Source of the DNA: Streptomyces durmitorensis
GTDB lineage: Bacteria; Actinomycetota; Actinomycetes; Streptomycetales; Streptomycetaceae
Direction of reading: 5' to 3'
DNA length: 64,000 nt
NCBI RefSeq assembly: GCF_023498005.1
Contig: NZ_CP097289.1
Span: 3,596,001-3,660,000 of the forward strand
Every line of letters begins with the position of its first letter. Position 1 is the first letter of the stretch. The position numbers were made by a program, and so were the translations under genes. The notes under the pieces are model-generated. The model did no database searches. It had not been told where the DNA came from and saw nothing but the letters and a program-made list of their open reading frames with translations. Positions 16,474 through 25,258 of this stretch are shown here, in pieces.

Positions 16474-17417
16474 GTCCCTGCCTCCTTCTTGGCCTCCTCG
16501 GCCTCGGTGATCGCCACGAAGGCCTGCTCCAGGCCGAGGCCCGCGACTTCGAGGTTGCGGGGGTAAAGACCGAGCCCGTACAGCGCGTGCACGGTGGCGT
16601 CGGCGTCCGTCGACTGGAGCCGTACGGTGTGGCCCGACACGTCCACGGCGGTGAGGAACGGCAGCGCGCGGAGCTGCTCGGCGAGTCCGGCGTCCAGCTC
16701 GGCGAGGTCGAAGGCGACCCTCCGTGCCCCCGCCTTCGCCTTGATCTCGGCGGCCGTGCCGTCCGCGAGGAGACGGCCGCGGTGCAGGACCAGGACCCGG
16801 TCCGCGATCGCGTCGGCCTCTTCCAGGTAGTGCGTGGCGAACAGGACCGTGCGGCCCTGGTCGGCCTGCTCGCGCATGGTGGCCCAGAAGGCCTGGCGCA
16901 CGGTGACGTCCATGCCGGTGGTCGGCTCGTCCAGGACGATCAGGTCGTTCGCACCGGCGGTCGCGAGTGCGAATCGGACGCGCTGTTCCTGCCCGCCGGA
17001 GAGCTTGTCGACCTTGCGGCCCGCGAGCTGGGTGAGGCCCGCGGCGGCCAGCACGTCGTCCGCGCGGTACGGCCTGGGGTGCAGATCGCAGGCGAGCCGC
17101 ACCAGCTCGCGGACGGTGACCTCCCCCATCAGGCCGCCGCTCTGGAGCATCGCGCCGACCCGGCCCGCGGTGATCGCCTCGCGCGGGCTCGTCCCGAAGA
17201 CCCGCACGGTGCCGCTGTCGGCGTGCCGCAGGCCGAGGAGCAGGTCGAGCGTGGAGGACTTGCCCGCGCCGTTCGGTCCGAGGAGGGCGACGGTCTCGCC
17301 GGGGTGGAGATCGAGCGTGAGGGAGTCCACGGCGCGGACGTCCCCGAAGCTCTTGGTCACCTGCTCGAAGCTCACCGCGGTGACGGGCGGTGCTGCGGTC
17401 GTCGTCATGTGATCCAT
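16467..17417 (-). CDS. ABC transporter ATP-binding protein (exporter type)
   Basis: Cytosolic ATPase of 316 residues. The Walker A is GPNGAGKSS, the signature is LSGGQEQRV, and the Walker B is LIVLDEPTTGMD, followed by the H-loop ATHYLEEAD. The C-terminal 90 residues form the DUF4162-like extension of DrrA-type exporters. It opens the operon that also holds the permease and the two-component system. A second in-frame ATG nine bases downstream (MTTTAAPP) is an alternative start. Drug or lipid export is an inference. Confidence 0.9.
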   Translation of the reverse strand: MDHMTTTAAPPVTAVSFEQVTKSFGDVRAVDSLTLDLHPGETVALLGPNGAGKSSTLDLLLGLRHADSGTVRVFGTSPREAITAGRVGAMLQSGGLMGEVTVRELVRLACDLHPRPYRADDVLAAAGLTQLAGRKVDKLSGGQEQRVRFALATAGANDLIVLDEPTTGMDVTVRQAFWATMREQADQGRTVLFATHYLEEADAIADRVLVLHRGRLLADGTAAEIKAKAGARRVAFDLAELDAGLAEQLRALPFLTAVDVSGHTVRLQSTDADATVHALYGLGLYPRNLEVAGLGLEQAFVAITEAEEAKKEAGTC

Positions 17418-17493
17418 CGTCGCCAGAGGGCGGTCGACGGCGGCAGTGTCGTGTGTGCCGAGTCCGGGGTGACAGATGTCATGCGGACCGGCA

Positions 17494-17565
17494 CGTGGGG
17501 GCGCCCCGAAGGGGCGCGGGGAACTGCGCGCCCGGCCACAGCCGACCCGCAGCAGTTCCCCGACC
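17494..17565. repeat. Streptomyces-type intergenic repeat with nested hairpins
   Basis: The stretch contains GCGCCCC-GAA-GGGGCGC (17501-17517), then GGGGAACTGC (17518-17527) pairing with GCAGTTCCCC (17552-17561). The core GGGGCGCGGGGAACTGCGCG belongs to a repeat I recall as very common between genes in Streptomyces. It lies just past the stop of the peptidoglycan-binding-domain gene (ends 17584, leftward) and upstream of the ABC ATPase gene, so it may serve as that gene's terminator. Confidence 0.7.
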
Positions 17566-17583
17566 GCTGCTCCAGCGAAGCGC

Positions 17584-19797
17584 CTAGTTGGCGTTGGTCT
17601 CGATCACGCCGACCCGCTCCGTCGGCGTCTTGCCGATCAGCGCCTTGTTCATCGCGGCCGCCACGTCGGTCGGCTGGACCGGCGTCTTGTCGCCGTTGCC
17701 GCGCTGGATCAGGATGCCGTCGAAGACGTTGCCGTACAGCTTCTTGAGCTCCGCGAGGTTGTAGTGCGGCTGGAGGCTGCCGTTCTCGGCCACCTTCGTC
17801 TCAAGGATCTTCGGCAGCGACTTCGCCGGGCCGAAGGGGATCGACGCGGTGCCCGCCTTGATCGTGACGTTGGCCGACATGGCGGGCTTCGCGAAGCGCG
17901 TCATGAACTTGTCGACCTCGGCGTTCGCGACGGTCGGCTTGCGGGTCGTGACGGGCACGTCGACCGTGCCGGCGCTGCCGGTCTCGACCTGCTTCTTGTA
18001 CCCCTCGGAGACGGCCTTCGTCGAGGCGGCGACGTCGATGCCGTTGCCCGCCTTGCCGTACACGGGGACGGCCTTTCCGGGCACGAACTTGACCCCGCCC
18101 TCCTTGGCCGAGCCCGAGCCGCCCGCGGCGCGCTCCAGGGCGGCCGCCAGCTTCTCCTCGTCCACGGGCATGACCGGCTCGGCGACACGCTCGCCGCCGA
18201 AGAGCGATCCGATCACCGATACGGGGTTGTAGTCGCTGCCCGCCGCCTCGCGGACGGTGGCCTGGCTGTCCAGGGTCAGGCCCGCCTGGTCCGGCTTGAG
18301 CGTGACCGTCTCGCCGTCGACCGACAGCTTCAGGGGCTTGATGACGTCCTTGCCGATCGCCGCGTCGAGCTTCTTGACGGCCTCGTCGCGCGTGCCGCCG
18401 CCGATGTCGACGCCGAGCACGGTGGTGCCCTTCGGCACGTCGGCGTGGTTCATCAAGAGACCGGCGCCATAGGCCCCGCAGGCCACGACGACCACGGCGA
18501 CGCCCACCAGGACGAGCTTGTTGCGCCCCTTCTTCTTGGACGGGGCCGCGGCGACGGGCACGTTCGGCTGCACCGGCTCGGGCAGCTTGGGCGGGGTGTG
18601 CGGCACGGGTCCGTCGGTGTGCTGCGGGCCCGTGGCGAACGGCGAGTTCTGGGCGGGCGGTACGACGGGGATGCCGCTGGTCAGGGTGTCGCCCGAGACG
18701 TTGGTCCCGGGGGACGGCGCGCTGGGGCCGCCGGGGATGGAGCCGGGGCCGCCGTGGACCGGGCCGCCGGGGGGACCCTGGAGGGGGCCCGCCTTCTGCG
18801 GGGTGAGGATGGCCGTGTCGTCGCCCATGGCGGGCGCGCCCGCGCCCGAACGGGCGGCGGGGTTGGCCGGGTTGGGGCGATGGCCCGGGTTGGCCGGGTT
18901 GCCGGGGCCGCCCTGGTTGCCGGGACCGCCCGGGTTCGGCGGAGCCATCGGGTTCGCGCGGCCCGCCGGGTTGGCCTGGTTCGCCGGGTCGGCCGGACGG
19001 GCCGGGTTCGGCGCCATCGGGCCGTCGCCGGTCACCGGTCCGCCGGTCGGGCCCGAGGGCCCACGGCCGCCGTCACCCGCGGCGCCTCCGGAGAAGTACG
19101 GCAGGTCCCCGCGCTGGGGGTCGCCGCCCTGCGGCGCACCCGTGCCGAGCGGGCCCGCCGCCACGGCACCGGACACGTCGAAGGAGCCCGTACCGGAGCC
19201 GCCTGCTCCGGGACCGCCCGCTCCCGGAGCGCCGGGTCCCGAGCCGCCGGATGCCGACGTGCCGGATCCGGACGTGCCGTTCCCGCCGGTGCCCGCGCCG
19301 CTCTTGCGCGGTGCGAACCAGTCGCTCGTCTTCTCCTCCGCCGGAGCGGAAGCGGAAGCAGAAGGGGACCCGGGTCCGCCGGAGGAAGGTCCCTCGGGCG
19401 CGGAGCCCGAAGCCGACATCCCGGCGGAACCGGGACCCCCGGCGCCGTTCGCGGACCCCGGACGCCCGGCGCCGTCCCCGGCGTCGGACCTGTCCGCCGC
19501 GCGGCCCGCGTCCTGCGGACGCGGCGCGTTCACGTCGCTCTCCGCCATGGGCGTGCGCATGACGACCGGTGGGATCGGCCGCGACCCGGGGATGTTGATC
19601 CGGATGCGCGTGGTCAGCGTGGTCTCGGTCTTGGGCTCGTCGGGCCGCTCCTCGGCGGCCTGCCGCTGCGCGCCGTCCGGGGCGCCGTCCGACGCGGCGC
19701 CCTGCGCGGGGGAGCCGTACGGCGGCGTCCCCGAGGGGTAAGCGGCTCCACCGCGCCCCTGGGGCCCGGAGGACGAACTGTCAGTTTCACGACTCAA
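17584..19797 (-). CDS. Membrane protein with peptidoglycan-binding (PG_binding_4/YoaR-like) repeats and a long disordered N-terminus
   Basis: Protein of 737 residues. Residues 1 to about 425 are cytoplasmic, Gly/Pro/Asn/Ala-rich and disordered. A single membrane helix follows a KKKGRNK stop-transfer signal at about 434-455 (LVLVGVAVVVVACGAYGAGL). The outer 280 residues hold two repeats of the kind found before VanW domains (TTVLGVDIGGGTRDEAVKKL; ILETKVAENGSLQPHYNLAEL). No VanW domain follows; the protein stops at VIETNAN. The start is read as TTG at 19797, with a weak GGGAGA upstream, so it is less sure than the rest. A cell-wall role is inferred. Confidence 0.75.
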   Translation of the reverse strand: MSRETDSSSSGPQGRGGAAYPSGTPPYGSPAQGAASDGAPDGAQRQAAEERPDEPKTETTLTTRIRINIPGSRPIPPVVMRTPMAESDVNAPRPQDAGRAADRSDAGDGAGRPGSANGAGGPGSAGMSASGSAPEGPSSGGPGSPSASASAPAEEKTSDWFAPRKSGAGTGGNGTSGSGTSASGGSGPGAPGAGGPGAGGSGTGSFDVSGAVAAGPLGTGAPQGGDPQRGDLPYFSGGAAGDGGRGPSGPTGGPVTGDGPMAPNPARPADPANQANPAGRANPMAPPNPGGPGNQGGPGNPANPGHRPNPANPAARSGAGAPAMGDDTAILTPQKAGPLQGPPGGPVHGGPGSIPGGPSAPSPGTNVSGDTLTSGIPVVPPAQNSPFATGPQHTDGPVPHTPPKLPEPVQPNVPVAAAPSKKKGRNKLVLVGVAVVVVACGAYGAGLLMNHADVPKGTTVLGVDIGGGTRDEAVKKLDAAIGKDVIKPLKLSVDGETVTLKPDQAGLTLDSQATVREAAGSDYNPVSVIGSLFGGERVAEPVMPVDEEKLAAALERAAGGSGSAKEGGVKFVPGKAVPVYGKAGNGIDVAASTKAVSEGYKKQVETGSAGTVDVPVTTRKPTVANAEVDKFMTRFAKPAMSANVTIKAGTASIPFGPAKSLPKILETKVAENGSLQPHYNLAELKKLYGNVFDGILIQRGNGDKTPVQPTDVAAAMNKALIGKTPTERVGVIETNAN

Positions 19798-19909
19798 GGC
19801 AGGTTCTCCCGGTTGGCTCCGCCGCCCGTCTCGACCTCACTCGGGCGGCTCGGCGGCGCGCACCACCATACTGGCCGCCGCCGGCACTCATCCTGTGACC
19901 GCCGTCAAA

Positions 19910-19926
19910 CCCGTGCGGGGCACGGG
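19910..19926. terminator. Short hairpin downstream of the DUF6113 gene
   Basis: CCCGTGC-GGG-GCACGGG forms a 7-bp stem with a 3-base loop about 55 bases past the DUF6113 stop. It is a candidate terminator of the mshB-DUF6113 operon. The stem is short, so support is modest. Confidence 0.35.
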
Positions 19927-19981
19927 CTGAAGTGGTACGTCACTTGCCAAGTCGGGCAGCGGGCCCGCCTGGTTGCGGCCG

Positions 19982-20407
19982 CTAGCCGAGGGTGGCACAC
20001 ATCACAGCGACCGCCATTCCGCCCAGCAGGAAGGCGTACGACCCGATTCCGGCGCCGAAGAGGAAGTCCCCCTCGGGCCGGCTGGCCGTGAGCAGCATGA
20101 CGGCGACGAGCCAGCCCGCCGCCGGTGCCACCGCCCCCGCCCTGCTGCCGATGACACGCACCCCTCCGTGGAAGAGCCCCGCGGCCCCGAGGAGCGCGAG
20201 CAGCAACCCGCCCGGGAACCAGCCCCCTTGGACGAGCGCGCCGGCCGTGCCGACGACCGCGCCAAGGACGAAGAGGACGCCATAAGAGGCGATACGGGCG
20301 AAGTTCAGCGGCTGGGCGAGCGCGCTGCCGCCGGGTGGCACGGCGGCGGACGCACCGGAACCGGAACCGGACGGTGCCCCCGACGCCGCACGCGAACGAG
20401 TACTCAC
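19982..20407 (-). CDS. DUF6113-type integral membrane protein
   Basis: Protein of 141 residues. A Ser/Gly-rich N-terminus of about 33 residues is followed by four hydrophobic segments (for example [20 protein letters not shown] and [16 protein letters not shown]). No catalytic motif is seen. Its start overlaps the mshB stop by four bases (ATGA), so the two are translationally coupled. The pairing with mshB is common in actinobacteria. A role linked to mycothiol metabolism is only suggested by this neighbour. Confidence 0.8.
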   Translation of the reverse strand: MSTRSRAASGAPSGSGSGASAAVPPGGSALAQPLNFARIASYGVLFVLGAVVGTAGALVQGGWFPGGLLLALLGAAGLFHGGVRVIGSRAGAVAPAAGWLVAVMLLTASRPEGDFLFGAGIGSYAFLLGGMAVAVMCATLG

Positions 20408-21324
20408 AGTGCCGTCACCCCTTCGTGCCCCGCGCCCGCGAGTCCCGCGAACAGATCCGTCTCACGCTCGCCGTCCACCGCACCGGCCTCTCCTCGCACC
20501 AACTCGTAGTACTCCACATCGAAGATCGGCTGCGCGAGCCCGTTCGACAGGACGAAGAGCGGTCCCTGCACCTCGATCTGCGTGGCGTGCGCGCGCATCG
20601 CCGCCGCCTTCGTCCGCGCGAAGGCCCTTCCGTCGATCTCCGCCGTGACGCGTTCGTCCTCCGTCACACCGGGGACGTCCGCGACCACGCCGGGGGTCGT
20701 GAACGGCGAGTGCCGCAGGGCACCCTCCATCCACCGGAACCGCTCTTCGACGACGGAGCGCGGCGCACGGTTCCAGTAGATCTTGCCGATGGTGTGCGGT
20801 TCGCCGAGATCCGCGCGGAAGGCCCCCTCGGCCGCGAGGTCCGCGGCACGCATCGCGACCCGGTGGGCCTGGATGTGATCGGGGTGGCCGTACCCGCCGT
20901 CCGGGTCGTACGTCACGAGCACCTGGGGCCGCACCTCGCGGATGACCTCGACGAGGTCCGCGGCGGCGGCATCGAGATCGGCGGACCAGAAGGCGCCCGC
21001 CCGGTGGTTCTGCTCGATGCCCATCATCCCGGAGTCGCGGTAGCGTCCCGTGCCGCCGAGGAACCGGTGGTCGGTGACGCCAAGCTCCTTCATGGCCGCG
21101 GCCAGCTCGCCGATGCGCTGGGGGCCGAGCGCGTCCTCGCGGTCGGCCGCGAGATGGGCGAGCTCGGGCGGGATGACCTCGCCCTCCTCGCCCAGCGTGC
21201 AGGTCACCAACGTGACATGGGCGCCGTCGGCCACGTACTTGGCCATCGTCGCGCCATTGTTGATCGACTCGTCGTCGGGGTGCGCGTGCACGAGCAGCAG
21301 ACGCCGGGCGGGCAGTTCCGTCAT
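20404..21324 (-). CDS. mshB: N-acetylglucosaminyl-inositol deacetylase (mycothiol synthesis)
   Basis: Zinc-dependent LmbE-family deacetylase of 306 residues. It removes the acetyl group from GlcNAc-inositol, the second committed step of mycothiol synthesis in the cytosol. The metal site shows as HAHPDDE (about 13-19) plus [10 protein letters not shown] (about 165-174). [16 protein letters not shown] and the downstream EDALGPQR are typical of MshB rather than of the mycothiol-conjugate amidase. Length is close to the usual 290-300. The ATG at 21324 is well placed, and it is followed by the coupled DUF6113 gene. Confidence 0.92.
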   Translation of the reverse strand: MTELPARRLLLVHAHPDDESINNGATMAKYVADGAHVTLVTCTLGEEGEVIPPELAHLAADREDALGPQRIGELAAAMKELGVTDHRFLGGTGRYRDSGMMGIEQNHRAGAFWSADLDAAAADLVEVIREVRPQVLVTYDPDGGYGHPDHIQAHRVAMRAADLAAEGAFRADLGEPHTIGKIYWNRAPRSVVEERFRWMEGALRHSPFTTPGVVADVPGVTEDERVTAEIDGRAFARTKAAAMRAHATQIEVQGPLFVLSNGLAQPIFDVEYYELVRGEAGAVDGERETDLFAGLAGAGHEGVTAL

Positions 21325-21376
21325 GGGACCACCCTACGAGCACCCCGCGCACTGATCAGAACGTGCTGCGCACGGA

Positions 21377-21571
21377 TCAGAACTTGATGTCGCCGATCAT
21401 CCCCGCCACGTTCGTCGTCAGCTCATTGATCGTCGGTGCGATGGAGGAGCTCGCGAGATAGAAGCCGAGCAGCACGCAGACGATCATGTGGCCCGTCTTC
21501 AACCCTGACTTCTTGACCAGCAAGAAGACAATGATCGCCAGTAGCACCACCGCCGAAATCGAGAGTGCCAC
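21377..21571 (-). CDS. Small two-helix membrane protein
   Basis: Protein of 64 residues. An N-terminal hydrophobic helix (ALSISAVVLLAIIVFLLVKK) is followed by a second one (GHMIVCVLLGFYLASSSIAP). The GTG start at 21571 has a strong GGAGGTGAG ribosome-binding site 11 bases upstream, which makes this a real gene despite its size. Similar small proteins occur widely in Streptomyces without a known role. It lies upstream of mshB on the same strand with a 52-base gap, and divergent from the S9 peptidase gene. Confidence 0.7.
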   Translation of the reverse strand: MALSISAVVLLAIIVFLLVKKSGLKTGHMIVCVLLGFYLASSSIAPTINELTTNVAGMIGDIKF

Positions 21572-21641
21572 GGCGGCTCACCTCCAAGTCCCAGACCCTG
21601 CACCAGTGCGGACGCCAGCAGGTACATACCCACTAAGCGCT

Positions 21642-21660
21642 ACGGATCATAACTATCCGT
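21642..21660. promoter_or_regulatory. Inverted repeat in a divergent promoter region
   Basis: ACGGAT (21642-21647) and ATCCGT (21655-21660) are separated by 7 AT-rich bases (CATAACT). They lie between the divergent small membrane protein gene (start 21571) and the S9 peptidase gene (start 21721). It could be an operator; the arms are short and no regulator is assigned. Confidence 0.3.
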
Positions 21661-21720
21661 GGGTCCGCATGACTCGGAGCACGGCAGCACAAGGGGGCGC
21701 ATGCCCCCTAGGCTCGGGGA

Positions 21721-23904
21721 ATGACCACCGAGACGCCCGCAACCGCCGGGCCCGCCGAGAGTCAGGCGCAGCGGCTCTCCTTCCCTCGCCTGCACGCCCG
21801 CACGCAACGTTTCACTCTCGGTGCGCCCCGCGCGTTCACGGTGGCGCCCGACGGATCCCGCGTCGCCTTCCTGCGCTCGTCGTCCGGCACGGACCGGGCG
21901 AACCAACTCTGGGTCCTGGACCTGGAGGACGGTGCCGTCGAGCGTGTCGCGGCCGACCCCCAGGCCCTCCTGAAGGGCGCCGCAGAGCGGCTCTCCGCCG
22001 AGGAACGCGCCCGCCGTGAGCGCAGCCGCGAAGGCGGCGCGGGCATCGTGGGCTACGCGACGGACGCGGCGGTGGAGCTGGCCGCCTTCACCCTCTCCGG
22101 ACGGCTCTTCACCGCGGAGCTGCGCGCGGGCACGGCACGTGAACTGCCCGCTCCCGCCCCGGTGATCGACCCGCGCCCCTCGCCCGACGGCCGCCACATC
22201 GCGTACGTCGCCGGGGGCGCCCTGCGGGTGACGGGCGCCGACGGCGAGGGCGACCGGGCGCTTGCGGCACCGGAGCCGGACTCCGTCGAGAAGGAGACCG
22301 TGACGTACGGCCTGGCGGAGTTCATCGCGGCCGAGGAGATGGGGCGTTCGCGGGGCTTCTGGTGGTCGCCCGCGTCGGACCGGCTCCTGGTCGCACGCGC
22401 CGACGACGCCCCGGTGCGGCGCTGGTGGATCGCCGATCCCGCACATCCGGAGACGGAACCCTCGCGGGTCGCGTACCCGGCGGCGGGCACGGCCAACGCG
22501 GACGTACGCCTCTTCGTCGTGACCCTGGACGGCGCGCGCACCGAGGTGATGTGGGACCGCGCCCGCTACCCCTATCTGGCGCGGGTGCACTGGTCGTCGG
22601 CCGGGGCGCCGCTGCTCCTCGTCCAGTCCAGGGACCAGCTCAGCCAGCTCTACCTGGCGGTGGACCCGGACGACGGATCGACCCGCATGGTGCACGCGGA
22701 AGAGGATCCGCAGTGGCTCGAACTCTTCCCCGGCGCCCCGTCCTGGTCCCCCAGCGGGAGGCTGGTGCGGATCGTGGACGAGGGCGGCGCGCGGGTCCTC
22801 GCGGTGGGTGAACGTCCGCTGACGGGACCGCAGTTGCACGTGCGCGCGGTGCTCGACGTGGCGGACGACGACGTCCTGGTCTCGGCGTCGGCGGGAGCGG
22901 CGGCGGCCGCCCCGGAGACGGGCGAGATCCACGTCTACCGCGTCAACGAACTGGGCGTGGAGCGCGTATCCGTCGAACCCGGGGTGCACTCGGCGGTCCG
23001 CTCGGGCGGCCTCACGGTCCTCGTGTCGGCCACCCTTGACCAGCCGGGCTCCCGCGTCCAGGTAATGCGCGACGGCAAGCAGGTGGCGACCGTCGCCTCA
23101 TACGCGCAGCGTCCGGGGCTCACGCCGCGCGTGACTCTCACCGAGGGGGGCGCACGCAAGATCCCGTGCGCCGTCCTGCTCCCCACGGACTACGTGGAGG
23201 GCTCGGGCCCCCTGCCCGTGCTCCTCGATCCGTACGGCGGCCCGCACGGCCAGCGGGTCCTCGCGGCCCACAATCCGTACCTCACGTCCCAGTGGTTCGC
23301 CGACCAGGGCTTCGCGGTGATCGTCGCGGACGGCCGGGGCACTCCGGGCCGCTCCCCCGCCTGGGAGAAGGAGATCCGCCGCGACTTCACCCTGACCCTC
23401 GACGACCAGGTGGACGCGTTGCAGGGCCTCGCCGCCTCGCACCCCCTGGACCTGGACCGGGTCGCCATCCGCGGCTGGTCCTACGGCGGTTACCTCGCCG
23501 GGCTCGCGGTCCTGCGCCGCCCCGATGTCTTCCACGCGGGGGTGGCGGGGGCGCCGGTGACGGACTGGCGGCTGTACGACACGCACTACACGGAGCGGTA
23601 CCTGGGCGACCCGGGTGCGGATCCGGCGCCGTACTCCCTGAGCTCCCTCGTCACCGAGGAGGGTCTTGTGGCCCCGGAGAACCCGTCACGGCCGCTGATG
23701 ATCGTGCACGGCCTCGCGGACGACAACGTGGTGGTGGCGCACGCCCTGCGCCTGTCCTCGGCGCTCCTTGCCGCGGGGCGCCCGCACGAGGTGCTCCCGC
23801 TGTCCGGGGTGACGCACATGACCCCGCAGGAACAGGTGGCGGAGAATCTGCTGCTGCTTCAGGTGGACTTCCTGAAGCGGTCGCTGGGACTCCACCGGGC
23901 CTAG
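21721..23904 (+). CDS. S9-family prolyl oligopeptidase/dipeptidyl peptidase IV-type serine peptidase
   Basis: Protein of 727 residues. The N-terminal two thirds (about 30-460) form a beta-propeller, with WD40-like blades such as APDGSRVAFLRSS. The C-terminal alpha/beta-hydrolase domain holds the triad: Ser587 in RGWSYGGYLAG, Asp667/668 in HGLADDNVV and His699 in GVTHMTP. No signal peptide is visible, so it probably acts in the cytosol on short peptides. It faces away from the peptide importer operon across a terminator; a link between peptide uptake and this peptidase is plausible but only positional. Confidence 0.9.
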   Translation: MTTETPATAGPAESQAQRLSFPRLHARTQRFTLGAPRAFTVAPDGSRVAFLRSSSGTDRANQLWVLDLEDGAVERVAADPQALLKGAAERLSAEERARRERSREGGAGIVGYATDAAVELAAFTLSGRLFTAELRAGTARELPAPAPVIDPRPSPDGRHIAYVAGGALRVTGADGEGDRALAAPEPDSVEKETVTYGLAEFIAAEEMGRSRGFWWSPASDRLLVARADDAPVRRWWIADPAHPETEPSRVAYPAAGTANADVRLFVVTLDGARTEVMWDRARYPYLARVHWSSAGAPLLLVQSRDQLSQLYLAVDPDDGSTRMVHAEEDPQWLELFPGAPSWSPSGRLVRIVDEGGARVLAVGERPLTGPQLHVRAVLDVADDDVLVSASAGAAAAAPETGEIHVYRVNELGVERVSVEPGVHSAVRSGGLTVLVSATLDQPGSRVQVMRDGKQVATVASYAQRPGLTPRVTLTEGGARKIPCAVLLPTDYVEGSGPLPVLLDPYGGPHGQRVLAAHNPYLTSQWFADQGFAVIVADGRGTPGRSPAWEKEIRRDFTLTLDDQVDALQGLAASHPLDLDRVAIRGWSYGGYLAGLAVLRRPDVFHAGVAGAPVTDWRLYDTHYTERYLGDPGADPAPYSLSSLVTEEGLVAPENPSRPLMIVHGLADDNVVVAHALRLSSALLAAGRPHEVLPLSGVTHMTPQEQVAENLLLLQVDFLKRSLGLHRA

Positions 23905-23914
23905 GAGGCACGGC

Positions 23915-23951
23915 GACCGGCCGGGGCGACATGGCAAAACCCCGGCCGGTC
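23915..23951. terminator. Terminator hairpin after the S9 peptidase
   Basis: GACCGGCCGGGG (23915-23926) pairs perfectly with CCCCGGCCGGTC (23940-23951) around a 13-base loop. The hairpin starts 11 bases past the S9 peptidase stop codon. Confidence 0.75.
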
Positions 23952-24075
23952 TACGGCACCCGCACGGCCGTACGTTCGTAAGCCTGCCGGGTGCGTATAT
24001 CGCGGGGGCGACGGTGTGGTTGCTCGCGTGTTAAGCGCTGAGCGGCAGCCTTGGACGCCGTCAATCACCGGCTCC

Positions 24076-24120
24076 GCCGAGTTCGTCCTCAAACGCCGGA
24101 CGGGCTGGAAGTCCGGCCCT
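24076..24120. repeat. Streptomyces-type intergenic repeat
   Basis: The segment contains GAGTTCGTCCTCAAACGCCG followed by GACGGGCTGG. I recognise this, in either orientation, as a motif repeated between genes across Streptomyces genomes. It holds a small hairpin, GCCGGAC (24095-24101) with GTCCGGC (24111-24117). It abuts the end of the peptide importer operon and may help terminate it. Confidence 0.65.
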
Positions 24121-25258
24121 ACGGAACCACCTGCTTCTCCTCCGCGAAGTGGCACGCCGAGTCATGTGCCTGAGGCCCCTCGGCCGAACGGAACACCGCC
24201 GGGACGGCAAGCAGCGGCACCTCCAGAGCGCACCGCTCCTGCGCCTTCCAGCACCGCGTGCGAAACCGGCACCCCGACGGCGGATTCGCCGGCGACGGCA
24301 CGTCCCCGCTCAGGATGATCCGCTCCCGATGCTCCCGCGCCTCGGGATCAGGCACCGGCACGGCCGAGAGCAGCGCCTGCGTGTACGGATGCGTCGGATG
24401 CTCGTAGATCTCCTCGTCGGAGCCGATCTCCACGATCCGGCCCAGGTACATCACGCCCACCCGGTCCGAGATGTGCCGCACGATCGACAGGTCGTGCGCG
24501 ATGAACACGTAACTCAGGTCGAAGTCGTTCTGGAGCTGGTCCAGGAGGTTCACCACCTGGGCCTGCACCGAGACGTCGAGCGCCGAGACCGGTTCGTCCG
24601 CCACGATGATCTCGGGGCGCAGCGCCAACCCCCTCGCGATGCCGATGCGCTGGCGCTGACCGCCGGAGAACTGGTGCGGGTAGCGGTTGATGTACTCGGG
24701 GTTCAGGCCCACCACGTCGAGCAGCTCCTGCACCTTCTGCCGGCGCGAGCCCTTCGGCGCGACCTCCGGATGGATCTCGTACGGCTCCCCGATGATGTCG
24801 CCGACCGTCATACGCGGGTTCAGCGACGTGTACGGGTCCTGGAAGACCATCTGGATGTTGCGGCGCACGGCCTTCAGCGCGCGCCCGGACAGCTTGCTGA
24901 TGTCCTCGCCCTTGTAGCGGATCTCGCCCGCCGTGGGCCGCTCCAGGTTCACCAGCATCTTCGCGACCGTCGACTTGCCGCAGCCGGACTCCCCCACGAT
25001 GCCGAGCGTCTCGCCCTGGCCGAGGTCGAAGTCGACGCCGTCGACGGCCTTGACCGCGCCGATCTGCTTGCGGATGACGATGCCCTGCGTGAGGGGGTAG
25101 TGCTTGACCAGGCCCCGCACCTGGAGGATCGGCTCACGGCCCGACGGCGAGCCGAGCACGGCGAACTCGTGCTCGGCCTGCGCCTTGTGCATCAGCTGCC
25201 GTGCGGTCTCGCCCTCGTCCTCCAGCTGCTTCTTGCTGATGTGCTCACCACGAGGCAT
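24119..25258 (-). CDS. Peptide ABC importer ATPase, OppF/DppF type (operon 1)
   Basis: Cytosolic ATPase of 379 residues. The Walker A is GESGCGKST, the signature is [10 protein letters not shown], the Walker B is [12 protein letters not shown], and the H-loop is [11 protein letters not shown]. The C-terminal oligopeptide/dipeptide extension has the Cys-rich [16 protein letters not shown]. It is last in the operon and overlaps the OppD-type gene by 14 bases. It is very similar to the paralogue at 31358-32506, mainly differing in the first 45 residues, where this one has a Lys/Glu-rich extension. It should power uptake of di- or oligopeptides together with its OppD partner. Confidence 0.9.
   Translation of the reverse strand: MPRGEHISKKQLEDEGETARQLMHKAQAEHEFAVLGSPSGREPILQVRGLVKHYPLTQGIVIRKQIGAVKAVDGVDFDLGQGETLGIVGESGCGKSTVAKMLVNLERPTAGEIRYKGEDISKLSGRALKAVRRNIQMVFQDPYTSLNPRMTVGDIIGEPYEIHPEVAPKGSRRQKVQELLDVVGLNPEYINRYPHQFSGGQRQRIGIARGLALRPEIIVADEPVSALDVSVQAQVVNLLDQLQNDFDLSYVFIAHDLSIVRHISDRVGVMYLGRIVEIGSDEEIYEHPTHPYTQALLSAVPVPDPEAREHRERIILSGDVPSPANPPSGCRFRTRCWKAQERCALEVPLLAVPAVFRSAEGPQAHDSACHFAEEKQVVP

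Noticed and set aside
14525..17417. Antibiotic biosynthesis cluster around the ABC/DesKR operon
   Set aside because: No biosynthetic enzyme genes are adjacent; flanking genes are housekeeping or unknown.
17476..20091. 871-residue plus-strand open frame
   Set aside because: It is antisense to the peptidoglycan-binding-domain gene, whose membrane helix and domains are clear in the minus frame.
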